A DNA stretch of 25,204 nt, from contig JBPCVV010000370.1 of NCBI GenBank assembly GCA_051010195.1, positions 1-25,204 on the forward strand, given 5' to 3'. The notes under the pieces were generated by a model that saw only the letters and a list, made by a program, of their open reading frames with translations, searched no databases and was not told where the DNA came from. The translations under genes and the position numbers were made by a program. The stretch is from Anderseniella sp051010195 (GTDB lineage: Bacteria; Pseudomonadota; Alphaproteobacteria; Rhizobiales; Aestuariivirgaceae). Every line of letters starts with the position of its first letter. Position 1 is the first letter of the stretch. Positions 15,346-23,110 of the stretch are shown here, in pieces.

Positions 15346-16556
15346 CGGCTGAATACCCCGACCATTTCCACATGTGCCGAATACTGGAACTGGTCCACCG
15401 GCACGACGCGCTCAAGCCTGAAACCACCATTGACCAGGATGCTGGCATCGCGGGCAAATGTGCCGGCATCACAGGACACACCGACAATTGTCTGCATGGT
15501 TCCGGTGGCGGCCAGTTCCGCTGCCTGTTGAGCAGCGCCTGCCCGGGGTGGATCGAACACCGCACCCGTAACCCCCTTCAGTTCAGCTGCGCTCAACGGA
15601 TCACGCATCAGGTCGCGGGTGCGGGCAATCTGGGGCTTCAGGCCGGTCGTACCGCGTGCGGCTGCCTGAAGGGCTTCAATCGCTGGCTTGTCGGCATCCA
15701 CTGCCAGCACTCGTGATGTCTTCGCCAACCGCAGTCCGAACGCCCCCCATCCGCAGAACAGGTCTGCCACCACCGGGTGCTGTGCCAATGCCGGTGTAAC
15801 GATCGCAGCAAGCGCGGCTTCGCCGGCAGCGGTGGCCTGGGCAAATCCGCCGGGCGGTGGCGTTACCTTTGCCGCGCCCACGCTCAATACAGGCCGGGCC
15901 CGCTCAATCAACATGTCTCCCGACGCAGAGACCCGGGCCAGGCCGAATTCGTCAGCAATTTCAGCAATGCGCACCCGCGCATCCAGAAGCGGATCGTCAA
16001 TACCGGCAAGGTCACAATCAATGCCGGTATCGCTGGCCAGCAAGCAAACCCGCTGCGGTTTTTTCAGCTTCAGTGTTCTGACCAGGCCGGCAGCAATGTC
16101 TGAAGCCTGCGCAAGCTGCGGCACCAGCACCGGACACTTGGCAACCGGTACATGGTCATGTGAGCGATGTGCCGAAAACCCGGCCTTGCCGCCAGCCACC
16201 GTAAATGTGACCCGACGGCGACCGGCACCATGTGCATCGACCAGCGGTGCGACTTCTGTATCGGCCAGTCCCCTGCGTGACAGGGCATCAACGACCAGTT
16301 GCCGCTTCCATTGTGCGTAGGAAGATGACGACCAGTGCTGCAGCAGGCATCCGCCGCATCTGCGGAAATGCCGACAGGTCGGGCTCACCCGGTCAGATGC
16401 AGGATCCAGTATCTCCTTAACCCGGCCGCGTTCGCCTTGCACATCCGCACGGACCCGTTCGCCCGGCAGAGTGTACGGCACAAAGATACGCGCACCGTCA
16501 CGATGCGCCAGGCCTTCGCCGCGCGCCCCCATTGCCTCGATCATCAGGTCAGTCAC
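15342..16556 (-). CDS. 23S rRNA m5U methyltransferase-like enzyme (RlmD/RumA/TrmA family)
   Basis: SAM-dependent methyltransferase acting on uridine C5 in RNA. The N-terminal TRAM-like domain (1-55) precedes an iron-sulphur cluster site C61-x5-C67-x2-C70 with a distant C141, matching the RumA spacing. The Rossmann methyltransferase part has DLFCGWGAFGL (265-275), FDPPRAG (334-340), the catalytic nucleophile C362 in VSCDAGTFARD, and the general base E397 in SAHVEMVG. All key residues are present over 404 residues. The start is GTG 16556, three bases after the dehalogenase stop; ATG 16544 is the alternative. Which base it methylates cannot be told from sequence. Lying between a dehalogenase and a transporter, it is probably a co-transcribed housekeeping gene. 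Confidence 0.9.
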   Translation of the reverse strand: MTDLMIEAMGARGEGLAHRDGARIFVPYTLPGERVRADVQGERGRVKEILDPASDRVSPTCRHFRRCGGCLLQHWSSSSYAQWKRQLVVDALSRRGLADTEVAPLVDAHGAGRRRVTFTVAGGKAGFSAHRSHDHVPVAKCPVLVPQLAQASDIAAGLVRTLKLKKPQRVCLLASDTGIDCDLAGIDDPLLDARVRIAEIADEFGLARVSASGDMLIERARPVLSVGAAKVTPPPGGFAQATAAGEAALAAIVTPALAQHPVVADLFCGWGAFGLRLAKTSRVLAVDADKPAIEALQAAARGTTGLKPQIARTRDLMRDPLSAAELKGVTGAVFDPPRAGAAQQAAELAATGTMQTIVGVSCDAGTFARDASILVNGGFRLERVVPVDQFQYSAHVEMVGVFSR

Positions 16557-16559
16557 AAT

Positions 16560-17453
16560 TCATGCCTTGAATGACGCCAGCGCGGCGCGCGCAACTTCTT
16601 CACCCCACTCCTGCACGAAATGACCGGCGTCATCCAGCACCAGCGGTGGTGGACATCCGCCAATGATGTCCCGAAGCCGGCTCATCACCGGCTCCCCGAG
16701 CACGGGATCTTTCGCGCCGACGGCCATGAAACTCTCCCCGAGCCAGTCATGCTGCCAGAACTCACGCGCCCGTTTCATGGTCTCGATGCCTTCCATGCCC
16801 GCTTCAATCATCACCAGTTGCGGAAACCGGCGCACGCCGGCTTTGTAGGTTTCATCGGGAAACGGCGCCTCATACGCCGCAGCCTCTGCCTCGCTGAGAT
16901 GTGGTACGGCCCGTTTCATCAGGGCGCCGCAATTCAGGTCCGGCTTGCTGGCCACATAGTCCTTCCAGTCCTGAAATCCGTCGCCCAGGCTTTCTCCAAC
17001 CGGCATCGCGGTGTTCATGACGATCAGGCGATCGAAGCGCTCCGGCATTTCCACCGGCAGGGTCAGGCCCAGAATACCGCCCCAGTCCTGCACCACCAGG
17101 GTGATATTGAACAGGTCAAGCCGGTTGATCAGCGCCAGCATCATGTCGCGGTGAAAATGAAACGTGTAGAGCGCATCCCTGGCCGGTTTGTCGGAGCGGC
17201 CAAAGCCCAGCCAGTCCGGCACGATCACCCGCGCATCGGCCTCGGCGAAAACCGGGATCATGTGACGGTAAAGATAGGCCCATGTCGGTTCACCCGGCAG
17301 GCACAGGAAGGTTTGCAGTGCCTCAGCCGGGCCTTCGTCCAGGTAGTGCACCCGAAATCCCTCATACCCCGGCAGGTCATCGACATAGTTTGGCGCAAAG
17401 TCATAGCCCGGCAAATCATCGAACCGTTCGTCAGGTGTTCTCAGTGCTTCCAT
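16560..17453 (-). CDS. Haloalkane dehalogenase, subfamily HLD-I (DhlA-like)
   Basis: Alpha/beta hydrolase that cleaves carbon-halogen bonds with water. The 297 residues align by eye along their length with DhlA of Xanthobacter, from the N-terminal RTPDERF to the C-terminal DDAGHFVQEWGE. The catalytic triad is D123 (VQDWGG), D249 (GAKDPVLG) and H278 (AGHFVQ). Halide-binding tryptophans are W124 and W163 (DGFQDWK). The cap region is shorter than in DhlA, lacking the internal repeat next to its second Trp. The usual HGxP motif reads PGEP at 53-56, replacing the conserved His with Pro. The ATG 17453 has GGAG upstream. It lies 21 bases after the EamA gene and 3 before the methyltransferase gene, within one transcript. 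Substrate is unknown. Confidence 0.9.
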   Translation of the reverse strand: MEALRTPDERFDDLPGYDFAPNYVDDLPGYEGFRVHYLDEGPAEALQTFLCLPGEPTWAYLYRHMIPVFAEADARVIVPDWLGFGRSDKPARDALYTFHFHRDMMLALINRLDLFNITLVVQDWGGILGLTLPVEMPERFDRLIVMNTAMPVGESLGDGFQDWKDYVASKPDLNCGALMKRAVPHLSEAEAAAYEAPFPDETYKAGVRRFPQLVMIEAGMEGIETMKRAREFWQHDWLGESFMAVGAKDPVLGEPVMSRLRDIIGGCPPPLVLDDAGHFVQEWGEEVARAALASFKA

Positions 17454-17474
17454 GAGAAGAGCTCCATATCATCC

Positions 17475-18380
17475 TTATACCTGTACCTTGCCACGGGCCG
17501 ATGCCCGGCTTTCTCGCAAGGCGATGAAGCCGCCGGCGCCCGCCACGATCGCCGCGCCCAGCCAGGTCCAGGCCGACGGCACTTCAGACCATATAATCCA
17601 GCCGATAATGGCGCCCCACACAAGCGCCATGTACTCCTGCGGAGCGATCACCGCGGCCGGCGCGTTGCGATATGCCACGATCACCAGGTAGTGCGCCATG
17701 CCGCCGATCAGGCCGAGCACGGCGAATCCGGTGAGATGATCGGCTTGCGGCAGTTTCCAGGTCCACCAGGCCAGCGGCCCGAACACCGCCATGGCCACAA
17801 CCGTGGTCCAGGTGAACATGGTGGTCACGGTTTCGGTTCGCGCCAGCCGCCTCGTATAGGTAATGCCCAGCGCAAACACCGCGGTTCCCGCCACCAGGAT
17901 CAGCATTTCCGGTCTGAAGGCCTCGGCGCCGGGACGCACAATGACCAGCATGCCGGCAAAACCGACAATAACCGCCAGCCACCGGGCCGGCCCCACCCGC
18001 TCGCCGAGCACCGGCACCGACAGGGCAGTGATGAACAGGGGCGCGGTAAACGCCACGGCAATGGCTTCCGCCAGCGGCACATATTTCAGGCCCCAGAAAA
18101 ACAGCGCCAGTGCAGCCGACATCAGCACCCCGCGAAACACATGAGCTAGCGGTCTGTTCGTGCGCACCTGGTGAATTCCGGCCACATACAATGCAATAGC
18201 CACCGGAATCAGTCCGAAAAAATACCGGAAAAACACAATCTGAACAGCGGCAAAGCCTTCCTCGCCATGCCATTTTGCTATGCCATCGGCGACCGAGAAA
18301 GAGGCAACGGCAACCCACATGGCCACCAGTCCCTGGGTAACACTGCCGGCATCGCGGGTGGCTGTGGTATTTGCGTCCAT
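17475..18380 (-). CDS. EamA/DMT-superfamily transporter (second)
   Basis: Inner-membrane transporter of 301 residues with about ten hydrophobic helices in two EamA repeats. Markers include FFRYFFGLIPVAI near residue 50, FFWGLKYVPLAEAIAVAFTAPLF (about 93-115), VLGERVGPARWLAVIVGFAGML (about 123-145) and APAAVIAPQEYMALVWGAIIGW (about 243-264). It resembles the S-adenosylmethionine or drug/metabolite transporter group, but the substrate cannot be fixed. The ATG at 18380 opens the four-gene block, diverging from the Bcr/CflA gene across about 109 bases that should hold both promoters. It is not closely similar to the other EamA protein at the far end of the block. Confidence 0.9.
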   Translation of the reverse strand: MDANTTATRDAGSVTQGLVAMWVAVASFSVADGIAKWHGEEGFAAVQIVFFRYFFGLIPVAIALYVAGIHQVRTNRPLAHVFRGVLMSAALALFFWGLKYVPLAEAIAVAFTAPLFITALSVPVLGERVGPARWLAVIVGFAGMLVIVRPGAEAFRPEMLILVAGTAVFALGITYTRRLARTETVTTMFTWTTVVAMAVFGPLAWWTWKLPQADHLTGFAVLGLIGGMAHYLVIVAYRNAPAAVIAPQEYMALVWGAIIGWIIWSEVPSAWTWLGAAIVAGAGGFIALRESRASARGKVQV

Positions 18381-18489
18381 GGATCGGATACTAATGCGTA
18401 ATGTGTCCCATCAGACATGCCGCAAACACATAGCCTGTGCGCGTATGTGCTGTGTCACTCAAGCGTCAATTGGTGTCTTATGGCAGCCC

Positions 18490-19686
18490 ATGACCTCTCA
18501 GACAGCTTCGCCAGCAGCCGTTGTCAAACCCCGTGCACCCTACGGGCTTCTCATCGCCATGGCGGCGATCGGTCCGCTGGCGATGAACATGTTTGTCCCG
18601 TCCATGCCGGGCCTGCAGTCTACGTTTCAGGCGTCCTCCGGTGTCGTCCAGATGACACTGACGGTGTATCTGGCCGGGCTTGCCGTGTGCCAGTTGGTCT
18701 ATGGGCCCTTGTCTGACCGCTACGGCCGCCGGCCCATGCTGCTGGCTGGACTGGCACTGTTTGTATGCGCCAGCATCATCTGTGCGCTGTCCATCTCGAT
18801 CGAGATGCTGATCATCGCGCGCGGCCTGCAGGCGGTCGGCGGAGCGGCCGGCATGATCCTGTCGCGCGCCATCGTGCGCGACCTGTTCTCGCGCGAACAG
18901 TCAGCCTCGGTGCTCGGCTACATTACAATGGCTTGGGTCCTGGCACCCATGGTGGCACCGGTCATCGGTGGCATGCTGGACCAGTGGTTTTCCTTCCGGG
19001 CCGGTTTCTGGGTGCTGGCCTGCATAGGTTCGCTGGTCTTCGTGACGGCGCTCGCGCGCCTGCGCGAAACCAACCAGGCGCTGCAACCAAACACCAGCCT
19101 CATTCGCACAAGCCTGTATGCAAGCCTGCTTAAGAACAGATCGTTTCTCGGTTACACCGCCACCATCTCGTTCGGCAGCGCCGTGTTCTTCTGCTACCTG
19201 GCAGTTGCTCCGTTCATCATGGTTACCGTGCGCGGCTACTCAGCCGTCGACTATGGCATCTGGTTCATGTGTTCGGCGCTCGGGTACATGGCCGGCAATT
19301 TTGTCTCCGGCCGCTACTCCATGCGCCTTGGCAATGACCGCATGATCCGTATCGGCAACATGCTCACCCTGGCAGGTGCGGGGTTGCTGCTGGTCTTCGC
19401 ACTGGGTGGTTTCACTCACCCGTCGACCCTGTTCCTGCCCATGGCGCTGTGTGCCTTCGGCAATGGCCTGACCATTCCAAACGGCATCACCGCCGCCATA
19501 TCCGTTGACCCGAAAAACATCGGATCAGGCGCCGGCCTGGCCGGCTTCATCCAGATCGGTCTCGGCGCACTGGCCTCGCAGGCGGTCGGCTACCTGCAGT
19601 CAACCTGGATCCATGTCGGCTTCTGGGTGATGGCCGTCATGGCCCTGGCGGCAGCGCTTGCACACCGGCCCGATCGGCGGCAATAG
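18490..19686 (+). CDS. Bcr/CflA-family MFS efflux transporter
   Basis: Twelve-helix proton-driven exporter of the major facilitator superfamily, predicted to remove drugs or metabolites. Using the ATG at 18490 gives 399 residues, the usual family length, with a short cytoplasmic N-terminus before the first helix. An open frame runs back to 18280, but that region overlaps the divergent EamA gene and looks non-coding. The family signature LSDRYGRRPMLLAGL follows helix 2, and RGLQAVGGAAGMILSRAIVRDLF matches the Bcr/CflA-specific helix 4 region. The ribosome site is weak. A thioesterase gene begins 9 bases after the stop, so the two are probably co-transcribed. Confidence 0.92.
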   Translation: MTSQTASPAAVVKPRAPYGLLIAMAAIGPLAMNMFVPSMPGLQSTFQASSGVVQMTLTVYLAGLAVCQLVYGPLSDRYGRRPMLLAGLALFVCASIICALSISIEMLIIARGLQAVGGAAGMILSRAIVRDLFSREQSASVLGYITMAWVLAPMVAPVIGGMLDQWFSFRAGFWVLACIGSLVFVTALARLRETNQALQPNTSLIRTSLYASLLKNRSFLGYTATISFGSAVFFCYLAVAPFIMVTVRGYSAVDYGIWFMCSALGYMAGNFVSGRYSMRLGNDRMIRIGNMLTLAGAGLLLVFALGGFTHPSTLFLPMALCAFGNGLTIPNGITAAISVDPKNIGSGAGLAGFIQIGLGALASQAVGYLQSTWIHVGFWVMAVMALAAALAHRPDRRQ

Positions 19687-19695
19687 TGTCGATCC

Positions 19696-20091
19696 ATGAG
19701 CAATGATTCTTCCAACGCCGCGCCCAAGGGCAACCTGACAATGCGTGTGCCGGCCATGCCGGCAGACGCCAATGCCGCCGGCGATGTGTTCGGCGGCTGG
19801 GTCATGGCCCAGATGGACCTAGCCGCCGGCATCCGGTCAGGCGAACGCGCCACGGGCCGTGTCGTGACCGCTGCCATCAACGCCTTGTCGTTCAAGCTGC
19901 CGGTGAAGATCGGCGACACGCTGGAGCTCTACACCAACGTGTCGAAAGTTGGCCGTTCGTCAATGACCATCGAGGTCGAAGCCTGGGCGCAGCGCTATCT
20001 GACCCATGAGAAGGTCAAGGTCACCGACGCCGATTTTGTCATGGTCGCCGTCGACAAGAACGGCAATCCGCGCACCGTGCCGGACCAGTAG
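19696..20091 (+). CDS. Acyl-CoA thioesterase, YciA-like hotdog protein
   Basis: Hydrolyses acyl-CoA thioesters in the cytoplasm, probably with a broad substrate range. The 131 residues fit a single hotdog domain. The helix motif AMPADANAAGDVFGGWVMAQMD (about 20-41) includes the conserved Asn-Gly-Asp-Phe-Gly-Gly region of YciA, with Ala in place of the usual Asn next to Gly. The strand GRVVTAAINALSFKLPVKIGDTLELY (about 54-79) is typical. Starting 9 bases after the Bcr/CflA stop without a strong ribosome site suggests translational coupling. Confidence 0.92.
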   Translation: MSNDSSNAAPKGNLTMRVPAMPADANAAGDVFGGWVMAQMDLAAGIRSGERATGRVVTAAINALSFKLPVKIGDTLELYTNVSKVGRSSMTIEVEAWAQRYLTHEKVKVTDADFVMVAVDKNGNPRTVPDQ

Positions 20092-20293
20092 ACGCTTGAT
20101 TCACCGTTTCCGGCACTGCCCGCAAACACCTGAAATGACTCAAGCTTTCAAACCCGGTTAAACCGGCAATCAGCCTACCGACGGTTCCACTCCCGGCATG
20201 AGACCCGTCTGGATCGCTCAAAATGCCTGATGTAACAGGTTAAGTTGAATCGCAGTCCCGGGCGTCATCTGCCCCGGCCAGGGACATCCCGAT

Positions 20294-21073
20294 TTAGTAG
20301 TAGCCTTCCGACGGTCCCTTGTACTCCATCAGGGTGTTGCCGCCGTCCGCCACGATCAACTGGCCCGTCACGAAGCTTGCTTCCTCGCTGGCCAGGAACA
20401 GGGCCACCTGGCCAATTTCGTCCGCTGTGCCTGGCCTTCCGATGGGCGCCTGCCCTCCGGCGAAAATCTCTTCCGGCGACGACGACGGCGTTTCGATCCA
20501 GCCCGGTCCAATACCGTTCACGGTGATGTTGTACTCGGCAAGTTCGATGGCCTGCGCCCGGGTCATGCCCATGATCGCCGCCTTGGCGGCGGAGTAGATT
20601 GTGCCCTTCGGGTTGGACACCAGCGGCCCGGTCACCGAGCTCATATTGACGATCCGGCCATACCGTCGTTCGATCATCGACGGCACCACCCGGCGGGTCA
20701 CGTTGAACACCGTGGTCAGGTTGATGTCCATGCCGCGGCGCCATTGCTCGTCGGGGATATCCTGGATCAGCCGCGATGGTTCATCATGGCCGATCTGCAC
20801 CATGCCGGCATTGTTGACGACGATGTCAACAGGTCCGAGCGCTGCTTGTGTTGCCGTTACCAGTTCGTCCACCTGGGCAACGTCGGTCAGGTCGCAAGCA
20901 TGGGCGAACACCCCATCACCCAGTTCGCCCGCCCGCTCAACAATGCGGTCGGTGGTCGAGGTGATGGCGACTTTCGCCCCTGCCCTCTTGAGCAGCCCGG
21001 CGCAGGCAAAGCCGATCCCACCGGCACTGCCGCACCCGGTCACCAACGCCACCTTGTCTTTCACCCCTGCCAT
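20294..21073 (-). CDS. Short-chain dehydrogenase/reductase
   Basis: NAD(P)-dependent classical SDR of 259 residues; the substrate is not clear, and a 3-oxoacyl or hydroxy-compound oxidoreductase role is possible. The ATG 21073 is chosen because GGAG precedes it; an upstream open extension to 21166 would add a tail that does not look like the family and would run over the DUF411 start. The cofactor motif is TGCGSAGGIG (12-21), NNAG is at 87-90, N118 sits in MDINLT, and the catalytic residues are S146, Y160 and K164 (YSAAK). The C-terminus has FVTGQLIVADGG. Divergent from the DUF411 gene with 87 bases between starts. The 200 bases after its stop (20092-20293) hold no gene or strong hairpin. Confidence 0.93.
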   Translation of the reverse strand: MAGVKDKVALVTGCGSAGGIGFACAGLLKRAGAKVAITSTTDRIVERAGELGDGVFAHACDLTDVAQVDELVTATQAALGPVDIVVNNAGMVQIGHDEPSRLIQDIPDEQWRRGMDINLTTVFNVTRRVVPSMIERRYGRIVNMSSVTGPLVSNPKGTIYSAAKAAIMGMTRAQAIELAEYNITVNGIGPGWIETPSSSPEEIFAGGQAPIGRPGTADEIGQVALFLASEEASFVTGQLIVADGGNTLMEYKGPSEGYY

Positions 21074-21160
21074 TGCACTGCTCCTGCACGCTCGAATTGC
21101 CACAATCGCATGCGCATGTTTGCAGGACGAAACCACCCGTGCAACTGAAAGTGTCCAATC

Positions 21161-21631
21161 ATGCAACGCCGCTTCCTGCTCGCCCTCGCAACCCTTGCGA
21201 TCGCAACCCTTGCAATCGCAACCCCGGCAACGCTTGCGGGCTCACTCAGCTTCAAAGTGGCAAAGACTGCTTCGTGCGGCTGCTGCAATGCCTGGATCGA
21301 GCACATTCGCGCAGCCGGCCACAAGGTCGAAACTTCCGACATGGACATGGGATCTCTTGCGCAGCACAAGATAAAGCTTGGCATCAAACCGCAATATGCC
21401 GCCTGTCACACGGCCACGGTGGACGGCTATGTCATCGAGGGCCACGTGCCGGTGGCCGACATCGAGCGCTTGCTGAAACAGCGCCCGAAAGCCATCGGCC
21501 TGTCAGCCCCCGGCATGCCGGCAGGCTCGCCGGGCATGGAAATGGGCACATATCGGGAAGCGTTCGACGTCGTACTGGTAAAACAGGACGGCAGCAGCGA
21601 GGTCTGGTCCCGCTACGAGGAAAAGCCGTAG
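21161..21631 (+). CDS. DUF411 periplasmic metal-binding protein
   Basis: DUF411 proteins are small secreted proteins often found near copper-handling genes; direct copper binding is likely but not proved. The signal peptide (1-26) contains a tandem repeat (LATLAIATLAIAT). The mature part has TASCGCCNAWIEHI with C39, C41 and C42, CHTA with C82 and H83, GYVIEGHVP with H95, and the family-typical GLSAPGMPAGSPGM (about 113-126), whose methionines could add metal ligands. Length is 156. No copper pump or multicopper oxidase gene lies in the window, so it may be an orphan. It stands alone, divergent from the SDR gene. Confidence 0.92.
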   Translation: MQRRFLLALATLAIATLAIATPATLAGSLSFKVAKTASCGCCNAWIEHIRAAGHKVETSDMDMGSLAQHKIKLGIKPQYAACHTATVDGYVIEGHVPVADIERLLKQRPKAIGLSAPGMPAGSPGMEMGTYREAFDVVLVKQDGSSEVWSRYEEKP

Positions 21632-21850
21632 GCGACGGTCGGTTTGGCCCGAATGGGCCCGTCGGACGCCCATGATACAGCACGGTAGGGTCTTGTTCAC
21701 CAGTTTCAGCAGAACTCCTGCCAAACAGATTAAATGAATTTAACGTGACCCCACAACTTCGCCGCAGTTCCGCCGAACCGGTGCCATCTGGTTTGTGTCT
21801 AAACCACTCAAACACATAGGGTTTCGACCCTGAACAAGTAGGAACAAGAC

Positions 21851-22027
21851 ATGCTGTTCAAACGCATCATCTCCACTGCCGCAGTCCTGGGCGTGATGGC
21901 TGCCTTCGCGATCGCCGGGTCACCCGTATTCGCCGCCAGCAAGCAATCCGCCGAAGTCACCGTTTACGGCGATTACAACAGGTCTGCCCTGGCAGAAGAC
22001 GAGTTCATCCCGGGCAAGGCGCGGTAG
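21851..22027 (+). CDS. Very small secreted protein, possibly frameshifted
   Basis: An ATG at 21851, with AGGA about 8 bases upstream, opens 58 codons: a Sec signal peptide (LFKRIISTAAVLGVMAAFAIAG, cleavage near VFA at 26-28) followed by a short mature part with VTVYGDYNRSA. At the TAG 22025-22027 the frame ends, but the frame one base back continues as VEGAGSIVTFGAGC to a TAG at 22066-22068. That tail has the same character as the mature part, so a lost base may have shortened a protein of about 72 residues. There is no obvious slippery heptamer for programmed frameshifting. A terminator follows at 22101. No family recognised. Confidence 0.6.
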   Translation: MLFKRIISTAAVLGVMAAFAIAGSPVFAASKQSAEVTVYGDYNRSALAEDEFIPGKAR

Positions 22028-22100
22028 AGGGCGCCGGCAGCATCGTAACCTTCGGCGCAGGCTGCTAGGCCACTCGCTAGTCATCGAGAACTCAGTATGC

Positions 22101-22133
22101 AACCTCGACCGAATAATCCGGTCGAGGTTTTTT
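22101..22133 (+). terminator. Intrinsic terminator after the small secreted protein
   Basis: AACCTCGACCG (22101-22111) and CGGTCGAGGTT (22119-22129) form a perfect 11-base stem with a 7-base loop, followed by a run of six T (22128-22133) that begins within the arm. This is a clear rho-independent terminator. It insulates the following HNH gene from upstream reading. Confidence 0.9.
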
Positions 22134-22148
22134 GTTGCATGAATTGAA

Positions 22149-22194
22149 TTGCTCCCAATACGGATTGAAATATTGTAAGAGGACGATTGTAATC
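22149..22194 (+). promoter_or_regulatory. Possible promoter and direct repeats before the HNH gene
   Basis: TTGCTC (22149-22154) and TATTGT (22171-22176), 16 bases apart, could be a weak promoter for the HNH gene. The heptamer ATTGTAA occurs twice, at 22172-22178 and 22186-22192, 14 bases apart, overlapping and following the possible -10 region. That placement would suit a repressor, but the repeats are short and may be chance. Confidence 0.3.
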
Positions 22195-22211
22195 ACTCTT
22201 GGGGAAGTGTC

Positions 22212-23105
22212 ATGGCGAAACGTGTGCTGGTTCACAGAGCTGACTCAATCTACGATGACCGCCCCGACACACAGTACCAATTCCCCAGCCAGTATCTCAG
22301 TAGAATGAAGCCCTGCGAGGGAGATTGGGTCGTATACTACGAACCAAGAAAAGGCGGTGGTCGCCTTGGCTACAATGCCATAGCTAAAGTACAGGAAATC
22401 ATTCCTGACCCTTCGCTCGAGGGAATGTATCTTGCAGTCATCGAAGCAGGTAGTTTTCTGCCATTGGAGCAGTTTGTGCCCTATCAAATCGGCGCCACCT
22501 ATCTTGAATCTGATCTCGATGCCGGAGACGGGTCGTTGATCCAGGGAAAGATGCAATCAGCGGTCCGCCCCATTTCAGATGCCGACTTTCTGCGGATTTT
22601 ACAAACCGGCATACCAGACAGTGACGCCGTTCTTCCGAGGCAAGATGACCAGGGCGGCCTGGCAGAACCGGAACAAGCGTTCGAGTTTGAATTTGAGCGC
22701 CCGGTCGTAGAACAGCTGGTCACCCGGAAAGTGAGAGATCGGGTATTTCGAACAAAAATACTTCAAGCATATGGTTCCCGCTGCGCGATAACCGGCATGA
22801 ATTTCATTAATGGAAAAGGCAGGGCCGAGGTGGAGGCCGCCCACATCATACCAGTACAGGCAAACGGATCTGACTCTATCCAAAATGGATTGGCTCTCTC
22901 GGGAACAGTCCACTGGATGTTCGACCGGGGAATGATCAGCCTGTCAGACAATGCAGATATTCTGGTATCGCGGTTTGCCAATGATCCCGATCGCATATGG
23001 GCGTTGGTGAACAGTTCAAAAAAAGCCAGTTTTCCGGCAACATCGGCACTGCGTCCACATCTTGCCAACCTGGCCTGGCACAGGGAAAACTGCTTCAAAG
23101 ACTAA
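22212..23105 (+). CDS. HNH endonuclease with N-terminal PUA/EVE-like region, possible type IV restriction enzyme
   Basis: The C-terminal HNH_2-type nuclease spans about 178-250: CAITG at 191-195, the metal/catalytic histidine H211 in AAHIIP, N225 in IQNGLALS and H234 in TVHWMFDRG. The N-terminal 95 residues (YDDRPDTQYQFPSQYL; GDWVVYYEPRKGGGRLGYNAIAKV) look like a small beta-rich PUA/EVE-like reader domain, as in modification-dependent restriction enzymes; this is by impression only. No methyltransferase gene is near, so a type IV role (cutting modified foreign DNA) is the inference. Codon use includes AGA, ATA and GTA, rare in the neighbours, suggesting transfer. The ATG 22212 has GGGGAAG upstream. 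Its stop lies 5 bases from the convergent next gene. Confidence 0.8.
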   Translation: MAKRVLVHRADSIYDDRPDTQYQFPSQYLSRMKPCEGDWVVYYEPRKGGGRLGYNAIAKVQEIIPDPSLEGMYLAVIEAGSFLPLEQFVPYQIGATYLESDLDAGDGSLIQGKMQSAVRPISDADFLRILQTGIPDSDAVLPRQDDQGGLAEPEQAFEFEFERPVVEQLVTRKVRDRVFRTKILQAYGSRCAITGMNFINGKGRAEVEAAHIIPVQANGSDSIQNGLALSGTVHWMFDRGMISLSDNADILVSRFANDPDRIWALVNSSKKASFPATSALRPHLANLAWHRENCFKD

Positions 23106-23110
23106 GCAGC

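Noticed and set aside
16620..18149. 509-codon plus-strand frame opposite the dehalogenase and EamA genes
   Set aside because: It is antisense to two clear genes, rich in Arg, His, Gln and Pro, and has no domain pattern. Long antisense frames are common in GC-rich coding DNA.
21730..21743. TTAA-N6-TTAA upstream of the small secreted protein, considered as a CtrA box
   Set aside because: The spacing is six, not seven, and the flanking bases do not match the consensus.
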